Shown here in pieces: positions 7,268-14,775 of a DNA stretch of 64,000 nt. Source of the stretch: Taishania sp045629585. Lineage in GTDB: Bacteria > Bacteroidota > Bacteroidia > Flavobacteriales_D > Crocinitomicaceae. Numbering within the stretch: position 1 is the stretch's first letter; every line of letters starts with the position of its first letter. Both the position numbers and the translations under genes were made by a program. The notes under the pieces are model-generated. The model was not told where the DNA came from and searched no databases. It saw only the letters and a list, made by a program, of their open reading frames with translations. The stretch lies in NCBI GenBank assembly GCA_045629585.1, contig JAZQRM010000092.1, positions 1 through 64,000 of the forward strand. Reading direction: 5' to 3'.

Positions 7268-8611
7268 CTATTGTAATATTATTTTTATGGTTTTCTGACG
7301 ACCTTCTAATTCACAACTGATCAAATAATATCCTTTATCAAGAGAAGTAAGATCCAAGCGTAAGGGAGAGTCCAACTGTAAAACCAAGCGTCCTTCTAAA
7401 TCAAAAACATTTGCTTTATCTAACTTATGATTGGTTTTGAATTCAACAATTCCGTTTGAAGGATTTGGAAATAATTCAAAATCTAAATCTTCTACTACAC
7501 TTGTTGCAGCATAAGGATACGTTAATTTGAAGATACGCCCATTATTACGTCCCGCAACGTATAATTCACCTTGATAATCTTCTCCAAACGTTGCAAAACC
7601 ACCGCTAAACCCCGTATTGATTTGTACATCATACGTTTCTGTATTTAATGCATAAATCGCATTTGAACAATAGTCAGAAAAGAAATAAGTTCCATTTATA
7701 CTTGGGGAAGCTACGCCTCTATACACATATCCACCCGTTATTGAACAAGCTGTAACTGAGTTTGCATAAACATGTACTGGTGAAATAAACGAGGCGTTGG
7801 GTTGACAGCCATTCATATTATATTCTACATCCCCTTCATAACATCTCCATCCAAAGTTACTACCTCCAATAGTTGCATCCCAACGATTCACTTCTTCCCA
7901 CGCATTTTGCCCGACATCCGCAATCCAGATGTCATTAGTCGAATAATCAAAGGAAAACTTCCACGGATTACGTAACCCGATATAATAGATCTCAGGTTCA
8001 ATTCCAGCTTCATCTAAAAATGGATTATCATCTGGTATACTATAAGGTAATTGATCGACATTTACACGCAACATTTTACCCAAAAGAGAGCCGCTATTTT
8101 GTGCATAATTATTAGGATCTCCACCACTTCCTCCGTCTCCCATTCCAATATACAGCATACCATCTAGTCCAAATCGGATGCATCCACCATTATGATTATT
8201 GTAGGGTTGAGCGATGGTCATCACAATTTCGCCTTGTGTAACGGCAATGTTTGGGTCGGAAGTACTGACTTGATAACGGGCTATAACCGTATTTCCATCA
8301 GAATCAATATAATTCAAGAAGAAATAACCATTTGAAGTATAATTTGGATGAAAAGCCATACCCAACAAGCCTCTTTCTCCACTATTTGTTACCAAAGAAG
8401 AAATCGACAAAAATGGATCGGCCAAAATCGTTCCATCGGATTGTAGTATACGAATTAATCCATTTTGTTGCGCTACAAACAACCGACTATCCCCACAATT
8501 AACAATCTCTACAGGCTGACTAAAACCGGTAGCAAATGGAGATAACACCACTGTTTGTCCTAAAAGGAAATAGGAGCCACAGAAGAAAAACAAGCAATAT
8601 AATAGTCTCAT
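7268..8611 (-). CDS. secreted PQQ-dependent sugar dehydrogenase-like protein with T9SS sorting domain
   Basis: This 447-residue protein has a signal peptide (about 1-18), then a six-bladed beta-propeller of the glucose/sorbosone dehydrogenase (GSDH) type. Characteristic blocks are GERGLLGMAFHPNY, the motif NHNGGCIRFGLDGMLYIGMGDGG and GLRNPWKFSFD. A C-terminal T9SS type A sorting domain follows from about residue 378 (ELFPNPSNGIVEF up to GYYLISCELEGRQKTIKI). It should therefore pass the Sec system and then the T9SS, whose PorU and PorV are encoded 5 kb away. Family members use PQQ to oxidise sugars; the substrate here cannot be told. It stands alone between two terminators. Confidence 0.88.
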   Translation of the reverse strand: MRLLYCLFFFCGSYFLLGQTVVLSPFATGFSQPVEIVNCGDSRLFVAQQNGLIRILQSDGTILADPFLSISSLVTNSGERGLLGMAFHPNYTSNGYFFLNYIDSDGNTVIARYQVSTSDPNIAVTQGEIVMTIAQPYNNHNGGCIRFGLDGMLYIGMGDGGSGGDPNNYAQNSGSLLGKMLRVNVDQLPYSIPDDNPFLDEAGIEPEIYYIGLRNPWKFSFDYSTNDIWIADVGQNAWEEVNRWDATIGGSNFGWRCYEGDVEYNMNGCQPNASFISPVHVYANSVTACSITGGYVYRGVASPSINGTYFFSDYCSNAIYALNTETYDVQINTGFSGGFATFGEDYQGELYVAGRNNGRIFKLTYPYAATSVVEDLDFELFPNPSNGIVEFKTNHKLDKANVFDLEGRLVLQLDSPLRLDLTSLDKGYYLISCELEGRQKTIKIILQ

Positions 8612-8649
8612 AAGTAACTGATTAGTTGAATAATATACAAATAAAAAAC

Positions 8650-8693
8650 TAAAAAAGCGTATAAAAATCTGATTTAATGACTTTTATACGCTT
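8650..8693 (-). terminator. terminator of the symporter gene
   Basis: Inverted arms AAGCGTATAAAA (8655-8666) and TTTTATACGCTT (8682-8693) form a 12-base stem. On the minus strand the stem is followed by a T-rich run. It lies 33 bases after the symporter stop codon and within the upstream region of the sugar dehydrogenase gene. Confidence 0.75.
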
Positions 8694-8726
8694 AAAAAAA
8701 ATTACTTATTGAAAGGAAAATGCTGA

Positions 8727-9992
8727 TCAATGTCCCAAATCAGGCATTTCCATATCGTCTGGAATATTGTCTCCTTCCCATTTATCTACAGCTGCAATTG
8801 CCAATGAATTACCTAATACATTGGTCATACTACGTGCCATATCACAAAAGTGGTCAATTGGTAAAATCAATAAAATACCTTCTGGTGGAATTCCAAACAT
8901 GGAACAAGTTGCCACAACAACAATTAATGATGCTCGTGGAACACCTGCAACACCTTTACTGGTTAGTAGCAAAACCAATAACATGGTCAATTGTTGCTCT
9001 AAAGGCATATCAATACCATAAACCTGTGCAATAAATATAGATGCAAAAGTCATGTACATCATTGATCCATCCAAGTTGAAAGAATAACCAAGTGGTAAAG
9101 TAAAAGAAACAATCTTCTTATTACATCCAAAATCTTCAAGTTCTTGAACTAATTTAGGGAAAACAGCTTCACTAGATGTTGTTGAAAATGCAATTAATAA
9201 AGGACTTTGAATACGTTTTAAAAGCTCTTTCATACGAGCGGAACCTAAAATAAAGAATCCAACTGCGATTAACAAGGAACATAGCACTGCTATCCCGATT
9301 ACAAACGCTAGTAAATATTTAGCATAAACTCCAAAAATCTGGAATCCATATTTAGCGACAGCACTGGCAACAGATCCTAAAACACCAAGTGGAGCAAACC
9401 ACATGATATATCCCACCATTTTAAGTACAACATGTGCTATCGTATCAAACAATTTAATTACAGGCTCACCAGTCTTACCCATCGTGGAAAGTGCAATCCC
9501 AAAGAAAATAGAGAAAACTACGATCTGCAAAATTTCATTCGTTGAAAAAGCCTCAAAAACAGATTTTGGAATCATGTGCTTCACAAAGTGTTCCAATGAG
9601 AAACTAGAAGTATTATTCATTAAATCAGCCGCAGCAGATGCATCGGCAGCAATTCCAATATCAACACCTACACCTGGTTTTAACCAATTGACCAAAACCA
9701 TTCCAATTAAAAGTGAGATTATAGAGGCAGAAAAAAACCAAATCAAAGCTTTACCTCCCACGCGTCCTACCAACTTTATATCCCCCATCTTGGCAATTCC
9801 AACTACTAAGGTGGTAAAAACCAAAGGCGCAATAATCATCTGTACCAAACGAATAAATATTGTTCCTAATAAACTAATATTAGTTGCAAAACTACCTGCT
9901 GAATCGGGATATTGATAATAGATAAAACCACCTAACAAAACTCCTATAATAAGAGCAAAAATTATGGCAAAGAAGAGTTTATTATTTTTCAT
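8727..9992 (-). CDS. dicarboxylate/amino acid:cation (Na+ or H+) symporter
   Basis: The 421-residue protein belongs to the DAACS family (GltP, GltT, DctA). It has the usual eight hydrophobic segments and two hairpins, the serine-rich AFSTTSSEAVFPKL motif of the first hairpin, the NLDGSMMYMTFA motif of TM7 and the RSMTNVLGNSLA motif of TM8, which binds substrate carboxylate and cation. It carries glutamate, aspartate or C4-dicarboxylates across the inner membrane; a conserved Arg in TM8 that usually favours acidic amino acids is not decisive here. I chose the ATG at 9992 rather than the TTG three codons upstream. It is a single-gene unit with its own terminator. Confidence 0.92.
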   Translation of the reverse strand: MKNNKLFFAIIFALIIGVLLGGFIYYQYPDSAGSFATNISLLGTIFIRLVQMIIAPLVFTTLVVGIAKMGDIKLVGRVGGKALIWFFSASIISLLIGMVLVNWLKPGVGVDIGIAADASAAADLMNNTSSFSLEHFVKHMIPKSVFEAFSTNEILQIVVFSIFFGIALSTMGKTGEPVIKLFDTIAHVVLKMVGYIMWFAPLGVLGSVASAVAKYGFQIFGVYAKYLLAFVIGIAVLCSLLIAVGFFILGSARMKELLKRIQSPLLIAFSTTSSEAVFPKLVQELEDFGCNKKIVSFTLPLGYSFNLDGSMMYMTFASIFIAQVYGIDMPLEQQLTMLLVLLLTSKGVAGVPRASLIVVVATCSMFGIPPEGILLILPIDHFCDMARSMTNVLGNSLAIAAVDKWEGDNIPDDMEMPDLGH

Positions 9993-10047
9993 AAAGTTCA
10001 AATCTGAAGTGTGAAATTAACTATAATTTAGTGTTAATTTTGATTTT

Positions 10048-10081
10048 TTTGATTAATCAGTTCTAAAAAAAAATACTTTTG
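10048..10081 (+). promoter_or_regulatory. promoter of the beta-barrel protein gene
   Basis: TTTG (10048-10051), a 22-base gap and TACTTTTG (10074-10081) match the Bacteroidota sigma factor consensus. The start codon follows 22 bases downstream. A perfect palindrome TGATTAATCA (10050-10059) overlaps the -33 element and could be a regulator site. Confidence 0.75.
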
Positions 10082-10103
10082 CGGTGAATAAATCAATTTA
10101 CAA

Positions 10104-10715
10104 ATGCGTTATATCATTGTCTTAATCGCTATTATTGTTTCCTTCGGAACTTATTCTCAAGAGAAACCAAACAAATCAAGAATTGGACTGGCGGGTTCTG
10201 CTTATTTAAACATGGATAAAATCTATAAGTCAAATAGCCAATATTTTGAATTAAACTATGACTATCAAATCAACGATCGTGTAAGAATTGGGGTTGGACT
10301 AGACTACAATTTAACGAATCGTAACTTAGATGGTGCCATCATAGGTATGGATTCAACCATGAATATTGAAATCAACCGTTCTGGAGTTGGAGCTCAAGTT
10401 TATTTTGACTACTTCATCATTACAAAATCAAAATGGGATTTGTATGCGCGTATTGGTTTAGGTGTAAATGTACCTTTAAACCAAGTAACAACAGAAACCT
10501 ATTTCTACCAAGAAAGACAAACACAAGAAATTGAATTCAATACGGAATTAGATACTTGGAAAAATCCGGTTCGTTATACATTAGGAATTGGTGGTGAATA
10601 TAAAATCAAAGATTACTTAGCGATAGGATTGGAAGTTAATTACCGTTCCTTTGGACTAGGAATTAATACAACAAATGGATTTGGAGCGAAATTAGGAGTA
10701 AGCTATAAATTCTAA
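10104..10715 (+). CDS. outer-membrane beta-barrel protein, porin-like family
   Basis: The 203-residue product has a signal peptide (cleavage near residue 18, TYSQ-E) and then alternating short amphipathic strands typical of a small 8-stranded barrel: YFELNYDYQIN, RVRIGVGLDYNL, GVGAQVYFDYFI, YARIGLGVNV, LGIGGEYKI, LAIGLEVNYRSF. It ends with AKLGVSYKF, a terminal Phe strand that signals insertion by the BAM complex. It belongs to the broad outer membrane beta-barrel domain group of Bacteroidota; no specific function is known. It has its own promoter and a bidirectional terminator. Confidence 0.85.
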   Translation: MRYIIVLIAIIVSFGTYSQEKPNKSRIGLAGSAYLNMDKIYKSNSQYFELNYDYQINDRVRIGVGLDYNLTNRNLDGAIIGMDSTMNIEINRSGVGAQVYFDYFIITKSKWDLYARIGLGVNVPLNQVTTETYFYQERQTQEIEFNTELDTWKNPVRYTLGIGGEYKIKDYLAIGLEVNYRSFGLGINTTNGFGAKLGVSYKF

Positions 10716-10732
10716 TAAAACGATAATAAAAT

Positions 10733-10760
10733 AAAAAGGGAGGCAAATGTCTCCCTTTTT
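10733..10760. terminator. bidirectional terminator
   Basis: AAAAAGGGAG (10733-10742) and CTCCCTTTTT (10751-10760) form a stem with an 8-base loop. T-runs on both strands allow it to end both the barrel gene (plus) and the phnA-like gene (minus). Confidence 0.9.
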
Positions 10761-10779
10761 ATTTGCAGTATAATCGCTA

Positions 10780-11343
10780 TTATTTCTTAACGTATTGTGT
10801 CAAAATTACAATCGATTGACCGTTTATTTTACCTTCAATTTGTTCCACATTATCATGTACTAATCGAATATTACGAACAGCTGTTCCTCGTTTAGCAGTA
10901 AAAGTAGCTCCTTTAACATCCAAATCTTTAATCAAGACAACTGAATCACCACTCTCTAAAATAGCACCATTCGAATCACGATGTTTTGGCGCATCTTCAT
11001 CAACTATACCACTATTTGCCCAAGCTAACGCTTCTTCCTCCAAATACATCATATCCAAAAGGTCATTTGGCCACCCTTCTGCCTTTAACTGATATAACAG
11101 ACGATATGCGACAACTTTTACAGCATCATTTTCATTCCATATAGCATCATTTAAACAACGCCAGTGATTTATATTGTCTTTAGGAGAGTCAATCGAAGAT
11201 TGGCAAGTTGTACAAATATGTACACACTCATCCGTATATTGACCTAATTTAGGAGCAACTACATATACATAAGAACCTGGATTAACTGCGCATAACTCAC
11301 AATTCCCACCACTTCTAACTGATAATTCTTTCTCTACACTCAT
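10780..11343 (-). CDS. yjdM: PhnA/YjdM-family zinc-ribbon protein
   Basis: The 187-residue protein matches the PhnA (YjdM) family. An N-terminal zinc ribbon is formed by C15-x2-C18 and C44-x2-C47, and the C-terminal KOW-like domain contains DSNGAILESGDSVVLIKDLDVKG. The name recalls phosphonate use, but E. coli YjdM is not needed for it and the true role is unknown. This protein is longer than E. coli YjdM (about 110) because of a helical insert between the ribbon and the KOW part (about 60-125), which is usual in Bacteroidota. It has its own promoter inside the 3' end of the response regulator gene. Confidence 0.88.
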   Translation of the reverse strand: MSVEKELSVRSGGNCELCAVNPGSYVYVVAPKLGQYTDECVHICTTCQSSIDSPKDNINHWRCLNDAIWNENDAVKVVAYRLLYQLKAEGWPNDLLDMMYLEEEALAWANSGIVDEDAPKHRDSNGAILESGDSVVLIKDLDVKGATFTAKRGTAVRNIRLVHDNVEQIEGKINGQSIVILTQYVKK

Positions 11344-11359
11344 TTTATTTCCCTTTTTA

Positions 11360-11390
11360 CAAAGGTAACCATATTTTATACCTTATACAA
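11360..11390 (-). promoter_or_regulatory. promoter of the yjdM-like gene
   Basis: On the minus strand, TTG (11390-11388), a 20-base gap and TACCTTTG (11367-11360) fit the phylum consensus exactly. The start codon lies 17 bases downstream. The upstream half overlaps the last codons of the response regulator gene. Confidence 0.75.
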
Positions 11391-12026
11391 TCCATTTCTA
11401 ATAGCAAACACGACAATGCCAGCTGTATTTTTTGTGAAGGTTTTCTTTCCAATATTCTTTCGATGTACTTCAACTGTCCTAATACTAATATCCAACTCCA
11501 ATGCTATTTCTTTATTCGTAAAACCATCACAAACCATACGAATAATTTCTAATTCACGACCTGTTAATTGCTTCAAAACGCCACGAGGTATCACATCATT
11601 TTGAGTTAAAATAGAATGCACCATCTTTTTAGTTGTGGCATCAGGAAAGAAAAATCCCTTTTCGGCACAAGCAGAAATCCCTGAAACCATCTCATTCCCT
11701 GAAAAACCTTCAAAAAGCAATCCTTTCACCCCATACTGAAGATATAACTGATCCAAATTTGGATTTATTCCATACACAAAAACAGGAACTGCGGATAGAT
11801 TGCAGTCTACCTCCATCTTTTTAATGATCGCGGTCAAAAAATCGGTTTCAAAACTACCATCCATTAACAAAAGATCAAATGAATCATTAGTAATCGAGGT
11901 GATCCGATCGGAAGAAATATCAAACTTTGTTGCGGAAATAGCTCTTTCTCCTTCAATATGCTTCTGGTCGATAAGAGTTATAATATCTTCTTGGTTCTCT
12001 ATAACCGCGACTTTAAATAAATCCAT
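11376..12026 (-). CDS. LuxR-type response regulator with an atypical receiver domain
   Basis: The 216-residue protein has a receiver-like domain (1-125) and a LuxR/NarL helix-turn-helix (about 153-212, LTGRELEIIRMVCDGFTNKEIA). The phospho-accepting Asp seems to be kept (D56 in LLLMDGS), and E10/N11 stand for the acidic pair. The two other signature residues are lost: the Ser/Thr after beta-4 is replaced (VFVYGINP, 82-89), and the Lys of GAKGYLxK is Glu (E106 in GVKGLLFEGF). Such receivers often work without standard phosphorylation. The gene follows the degenerate kinase gene by 15 bases in one operon. Its targets are unknown. Confidence 0.85.
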   Translation of the reverse strand: MDLFKVAVIENQEDIITLIDQKHIEGERAISATKFDISSDRITSITNDSFDLLLMDGSFETDFLTAIIKKMEVDCNLSAVPVFVYGINPNLDQLYLQYGVKGLLFEGFSGNEMVSGISACAEKGFFFPDATTKKMVHSILTQNDVIPRGVLKQLTGRELEIIRMVCDGFTNKEIALELDISIRTVEVHRKNIGKKTFTKNTAGIVVFAIRNGLYKV

Positions 12027-12041
12027 AAATTAAAATAGTTA

Positions 12042-12833
12042 TTAATACAAAGGAACCTTAACTACAACGCTAGTACCGGAATCTTGCTTCTCAAAATAAA
12101 CCTTCGCATTGATTATAGACATACGCGCTTGAATAGAATCCAATGCATAGCGATCCAGGACACTATATTTTGTCGGATAAACAGAAAGATTTAAAACAGA
12201 TTTATCATGAGAAAAAAAGATCAATACATCTGATTCATCCGCTTCCAAACGAACATATAGAGCAGCAGGAGAGTCACATTTACACATACTAATCGCTAAC
12301 TCAACACAAATATGATACAAATTCAAAATCTGATTTTTGGAAAGAAACCGACTGTCCGTATAAGTAGATGAAAAATGAATAGTCGAGTTTTCTAGACTCT
12401 TAAAATGATTGTGTAAAGCATTTGACAAGCCATACTGAAGCTTCTTTTGGGGTGCTAAACTATTTGAAGTGGCACGCAAGTTCATAACAACCGAGTCAAC
12501 AAATTGTTGACAATAGTCCAAATCTTCAATTCTTAGCCTATTCGCTAAAAAATCCTTTTTGTACCTTCCTATGTTTAGTTGTAAAGTAACCAATAGTGGA
12601 TCAATTTCATCCTGAATGGATGTAGCAAATTTTTCACGTTCCATTTCCAGCGTCTCATTAATCGCTTGTAAATTTTGAACTTGCAATTCTTTTAAATCTA
12701 AACTCTTTTGAATGAAAGCCTCTTTTTCCAATAATTTAGCTTTACTCGCCAAATAGAAATAAATCGAAATTGCAAGAATGACTAAAACAACTATCAAAAT
12801 AAGAATCAAAAGTAATTCGTCATTTTTTTCCAT
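12042..12833 (-). CDS. membrane-anchored degenerate histidine kinase (pseudokinase)
   Basis: The 263-residue protein has one N-terminal TM segment (about 7-28), a coiled coil (31-68), then regions aligning with HisKA_3 and HATPase of NarX/DegS-type kinases. In the H-box, where the family has a His before Asp (LHD), this protein has Gln 74 (SIQDEIDPLL). The N-box motif (NALKHA type) reads ISMCKC, without Asn, and the DxGxG box reads SHDKSV. The C-terminal part SIQARMSIINAKVYFE keeps the shape of the G2 region. Autophosphorylation therefore looks impossible, although the fold and dimer helix may be intact. The pairing with an atypical receiver suggests signalling by protein contact (inference). 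Confidence 0.75.
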   Translation of the reverse strand: MEKNDELLLILILIVVLVILAISIYFYLASKAKLLEKEAFIQKSLDLKELQVQNLQAINETLEMEREKFATSIQDEIDPLLVTLQLNIGRYKKDFLANRLRIEDLDYCQQFVDSVVMNLRATSNSLAPQKKLQYGLSNALHNHFKSLENSTIHFSSTYTDSRFLSKNQILNLYHICVELAISMCKCDSPAALYVRLEADESDVLIFFSHDKSVLNLSVYPTKYSVLDRYALDSIQARMSIINAKVYFEKQDSGTSVVVKVPLY

Positions 12834-12892
12834 TTATATAAAATGATTTAAAAGTAAAATTGATGATAATGGACCTAAATAAAAAATGAAAA

Positions 12893-12922
12893 TAAAAAAA
12901 AGCTTGGAGTTACCCAAGCTTT
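12893..12922 (-). terminator. terminator of the porU-porV-ispF operon
   Basis: AAAGCTTGG (12899-12907) and CCAAGCTTT (12914-12922) form a 9-base stem with a 6-base loop. On the minus strand it is followed by a T-run. It lies 5 bases after the ispF stop codon. Confidence 0.88.
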
Positions 12923-12926
12923 CATC

Positions 12927-13409
12927 TTATTTCTTTATTAGTAGACAAGTTGCGTATGCCTTTATGGCTCTTCTTTCTCCAAACGAATCTACTTTTTCAT
13001 GCGTTGTTGCTTTTATGGAAATTTGATCAACCTGCGCTTCTACCAATTCAGCAATTCGGGCTTGCATCATGGGGATATGCGGATTTAACTTAGGCTTCTC
13101 TGCAATAATTGTACAATCCATATTTCCCAATTCAAAACCTTTCTCCTTAATTAAAAGAAACGTGTCTCTCATTAACAGTGTACTGTCAATTCCCTTATAT
13201 TTTGGATCTGTATCTGGAAAATGAAAACCGATATCCCTTAAATTCAAAGCCCCTAACATGGCGTCACAAATCGCATGTAATAACACATCTGCATCTGAGT
13301 GGCCTAGTGCTCCAAGATCAGATTCAATTTCGACACCTCCTAATATCAGTTTACGCTCTGGCACCAACTGATGCACATCTACACCAAATCCAATACGTAT
13401 ATCTTTCAT
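12927..13409 (-). CDS. ispF: 2-C-methyl-D-erythritol 2,4-cyclodiphosphate synthase
   Basis: IspF catalyses ring closure of CDP-ME 2-phosphate to MEcPP with loss of CMP, the fifth step of the MEP pathway to isoprenoids. The 160-residue length is standard. The metal ligands D11, H13 (GVDVHQ) and H45 (DADVLLHA) are present, as are the DIGFHFPDTD loop and the C-terminal KATTHEK and SFGERRAI motifs. It starts 2 bases after the porV stop codon, so translation is probably coupled; the link with T9SS is one of gene order only. Confidence 0.97.
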   Translation of the reverse strand: MKDIRIGFGVDVHQLVPERKLILGGVEIESDLGALGHSDADVLLHAICDAMLGALNLRDIGFHFPDTDPKYKGIDSTLLMRDTFLLIKEKGFELGNMDCTIIAEKPKLNPHIPMMQARIAELVEAQVDQISIKATTHEKVDSFGERRAIKAYATCLLIKK

Positions 13410-13411
13410 TA

Positions 13412-14713
13412 TTATTCAGGTTTTGCATCACCACCTTCTGCAGCAGCAACTTTTTTATCTCCAAATGTTAAGTAAAGAGTAAAACGTACCGTATTCGCTA
13501 AAGGAGAACGTCTTCCTCCGATAGCTGCTAAGTAGGAAATATCTAATCCAAATTTATTATATTTAAGACCTGCTCCAAAAGTTAAAAATTGACGATTCCC
13601 TTTATTACGAGCTTCCCCGAAATATCCAGCACGTAGCGCGATCAAATTATTATACCAATACTCTAAACCTAAAGCTAGGTTAATCTCTGTCATTTCCTCT
13701 TTGAACTTCGATCCCTTCTCAATTTCAAATGTTCCATCTGCCTTTTGCACATAGTTTCCACTTTCATCTTTTACAGGAGTACCTGGCGCATCATAGAATG
13801 ACTGAATCATTCCTTTGATAACACCAACGTCATTTGAATGTCCAGAAATCAGAGTCCTCTGATCGTTAATGTTTGCATAGATTGCAGGAGTAGGGACAAG
13901 TAATTTTTGAATCTCGACAGCAAACAATAAGGTGTTATATTTATCAAAACGTGCACGATAAGATGTCGCTATCTTCAAATTCATCGGAATAAAGTCACGA
14001 GCTAAAGTAGCACTTGCATAACTAACTTTATTACCAATATTGTTTAATGTTGCAGCAAAAGTATAGTCACCTCTTAACTTACCGATCTTCGCTTGATCAT
14101 TAAAATAGGTAAATGACACATCCGCAGCTCCTGCTATAGCTGCCTTTGAATCAACACCTTCGATTACCATTCCGCCTGTTAAGTTCGAATGTGCAAATTT
14201 ACCATTCACTCCTAAACTTACTTTTTCTCCTAAACGAAAAGCATAAGAACCTGTGATTTCAAATTCACTTGGCTTATCGGTACGTATAAAAGTTGCATCA
14301 CTCGTATTGTAGGTAATTTCACCTAAATTAAAGTAACGTAAGGCCCCACCTACAACATGTCGTTTACCAATTTTGGAATAACCTGAAACATAGGATAAGT
14401 GCATATCATTCGTAAGATTTCTTAACCAAGGTGTATAAGATACCGAAATACCTGATTTTTCTTCTGCAAAGATTAAACTAGAAGTGTTCCAATAAATTGA
14501 AGTTGCATTCCCCCTCAATGATGTCCCTGCATCTCCCATTGCTCCAGCTCTTGAATCAGGCGTTATAGCCATAAAAGGTAACGCTGTTGTAATAGTATTC
14601 AACCCCAAGCGCCCGTCAATATTATTCTGATTTACACCACCACCAGTTTGAGCATTCGCATTAATTGAAAATAACGCACCAGTTGCAAGTAAACTTAAAA
14701 TCTTGTTTTTCAT
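13412..14713 (-). CDS. porV: T9SS outer membrane protein PorV (LptO)
   Basis: PorV is a FadL-like 14-stranded outer-membrane barrel that carries T9SS cargo from the SprA translocon to the PorU sortase and the attachment complex. The product has a signal peptide (cleavage ANAQ-T) and the family's conserved early block MAITPDSRAGAMGDAG, with SIYWNTSSL shortly after. The barrel runs to the C-terminus. I chose the ATG at 14713 (MKNKILS), because the upstream ATG at 14758 adds 15 residues before the signal peptide and lies close to the porU stop codon. It is the middle gene of porU-porV-ispF. Confidence 0.93.
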   Translation of the reverse strand: MKNKILSLLATGALFSINANAQTGGGVNQNNIDGRLGLNTITTALPFMAITPDSRAGAMGDAGTSLRGNATSIYWNTSSLIFAEEKSGISVSYTPWLRNLTNDMHLSYVSGYSKIGKRHVVGGALRYFNLGEITYNTSDATFIRTDKPSEFEITGSYAFRLGEKVSLGVNGKFAHSNLTGGMVIEGVDSKAAIAGAADVSFTYFNDQAKIGKLRGDYTFAATLNNIGNKVSYASATLARDFIPMNLKIATSYRARFDKYNTLLFAVEIQKLLVPTPAIYANINDQRTLISGHSNDVGVIKGMIQSFYDAPGTPVKDESGNYVQKADGTFEIEKGSKFKEEMTEINLALGLEYWYNNLIALRAGYFGEARNKGNRQFLTFGAGLKYNKFGLDISYLAAIGGRRSPLANTVRFTLYLTFGDKKVAAAEGGDAKPE

Positions 14714-14775
14714 TCTTCTATTAATCAATATAACTTCAAATATACGTAATTGTAGCACCTTTATTGTATGGTAAC

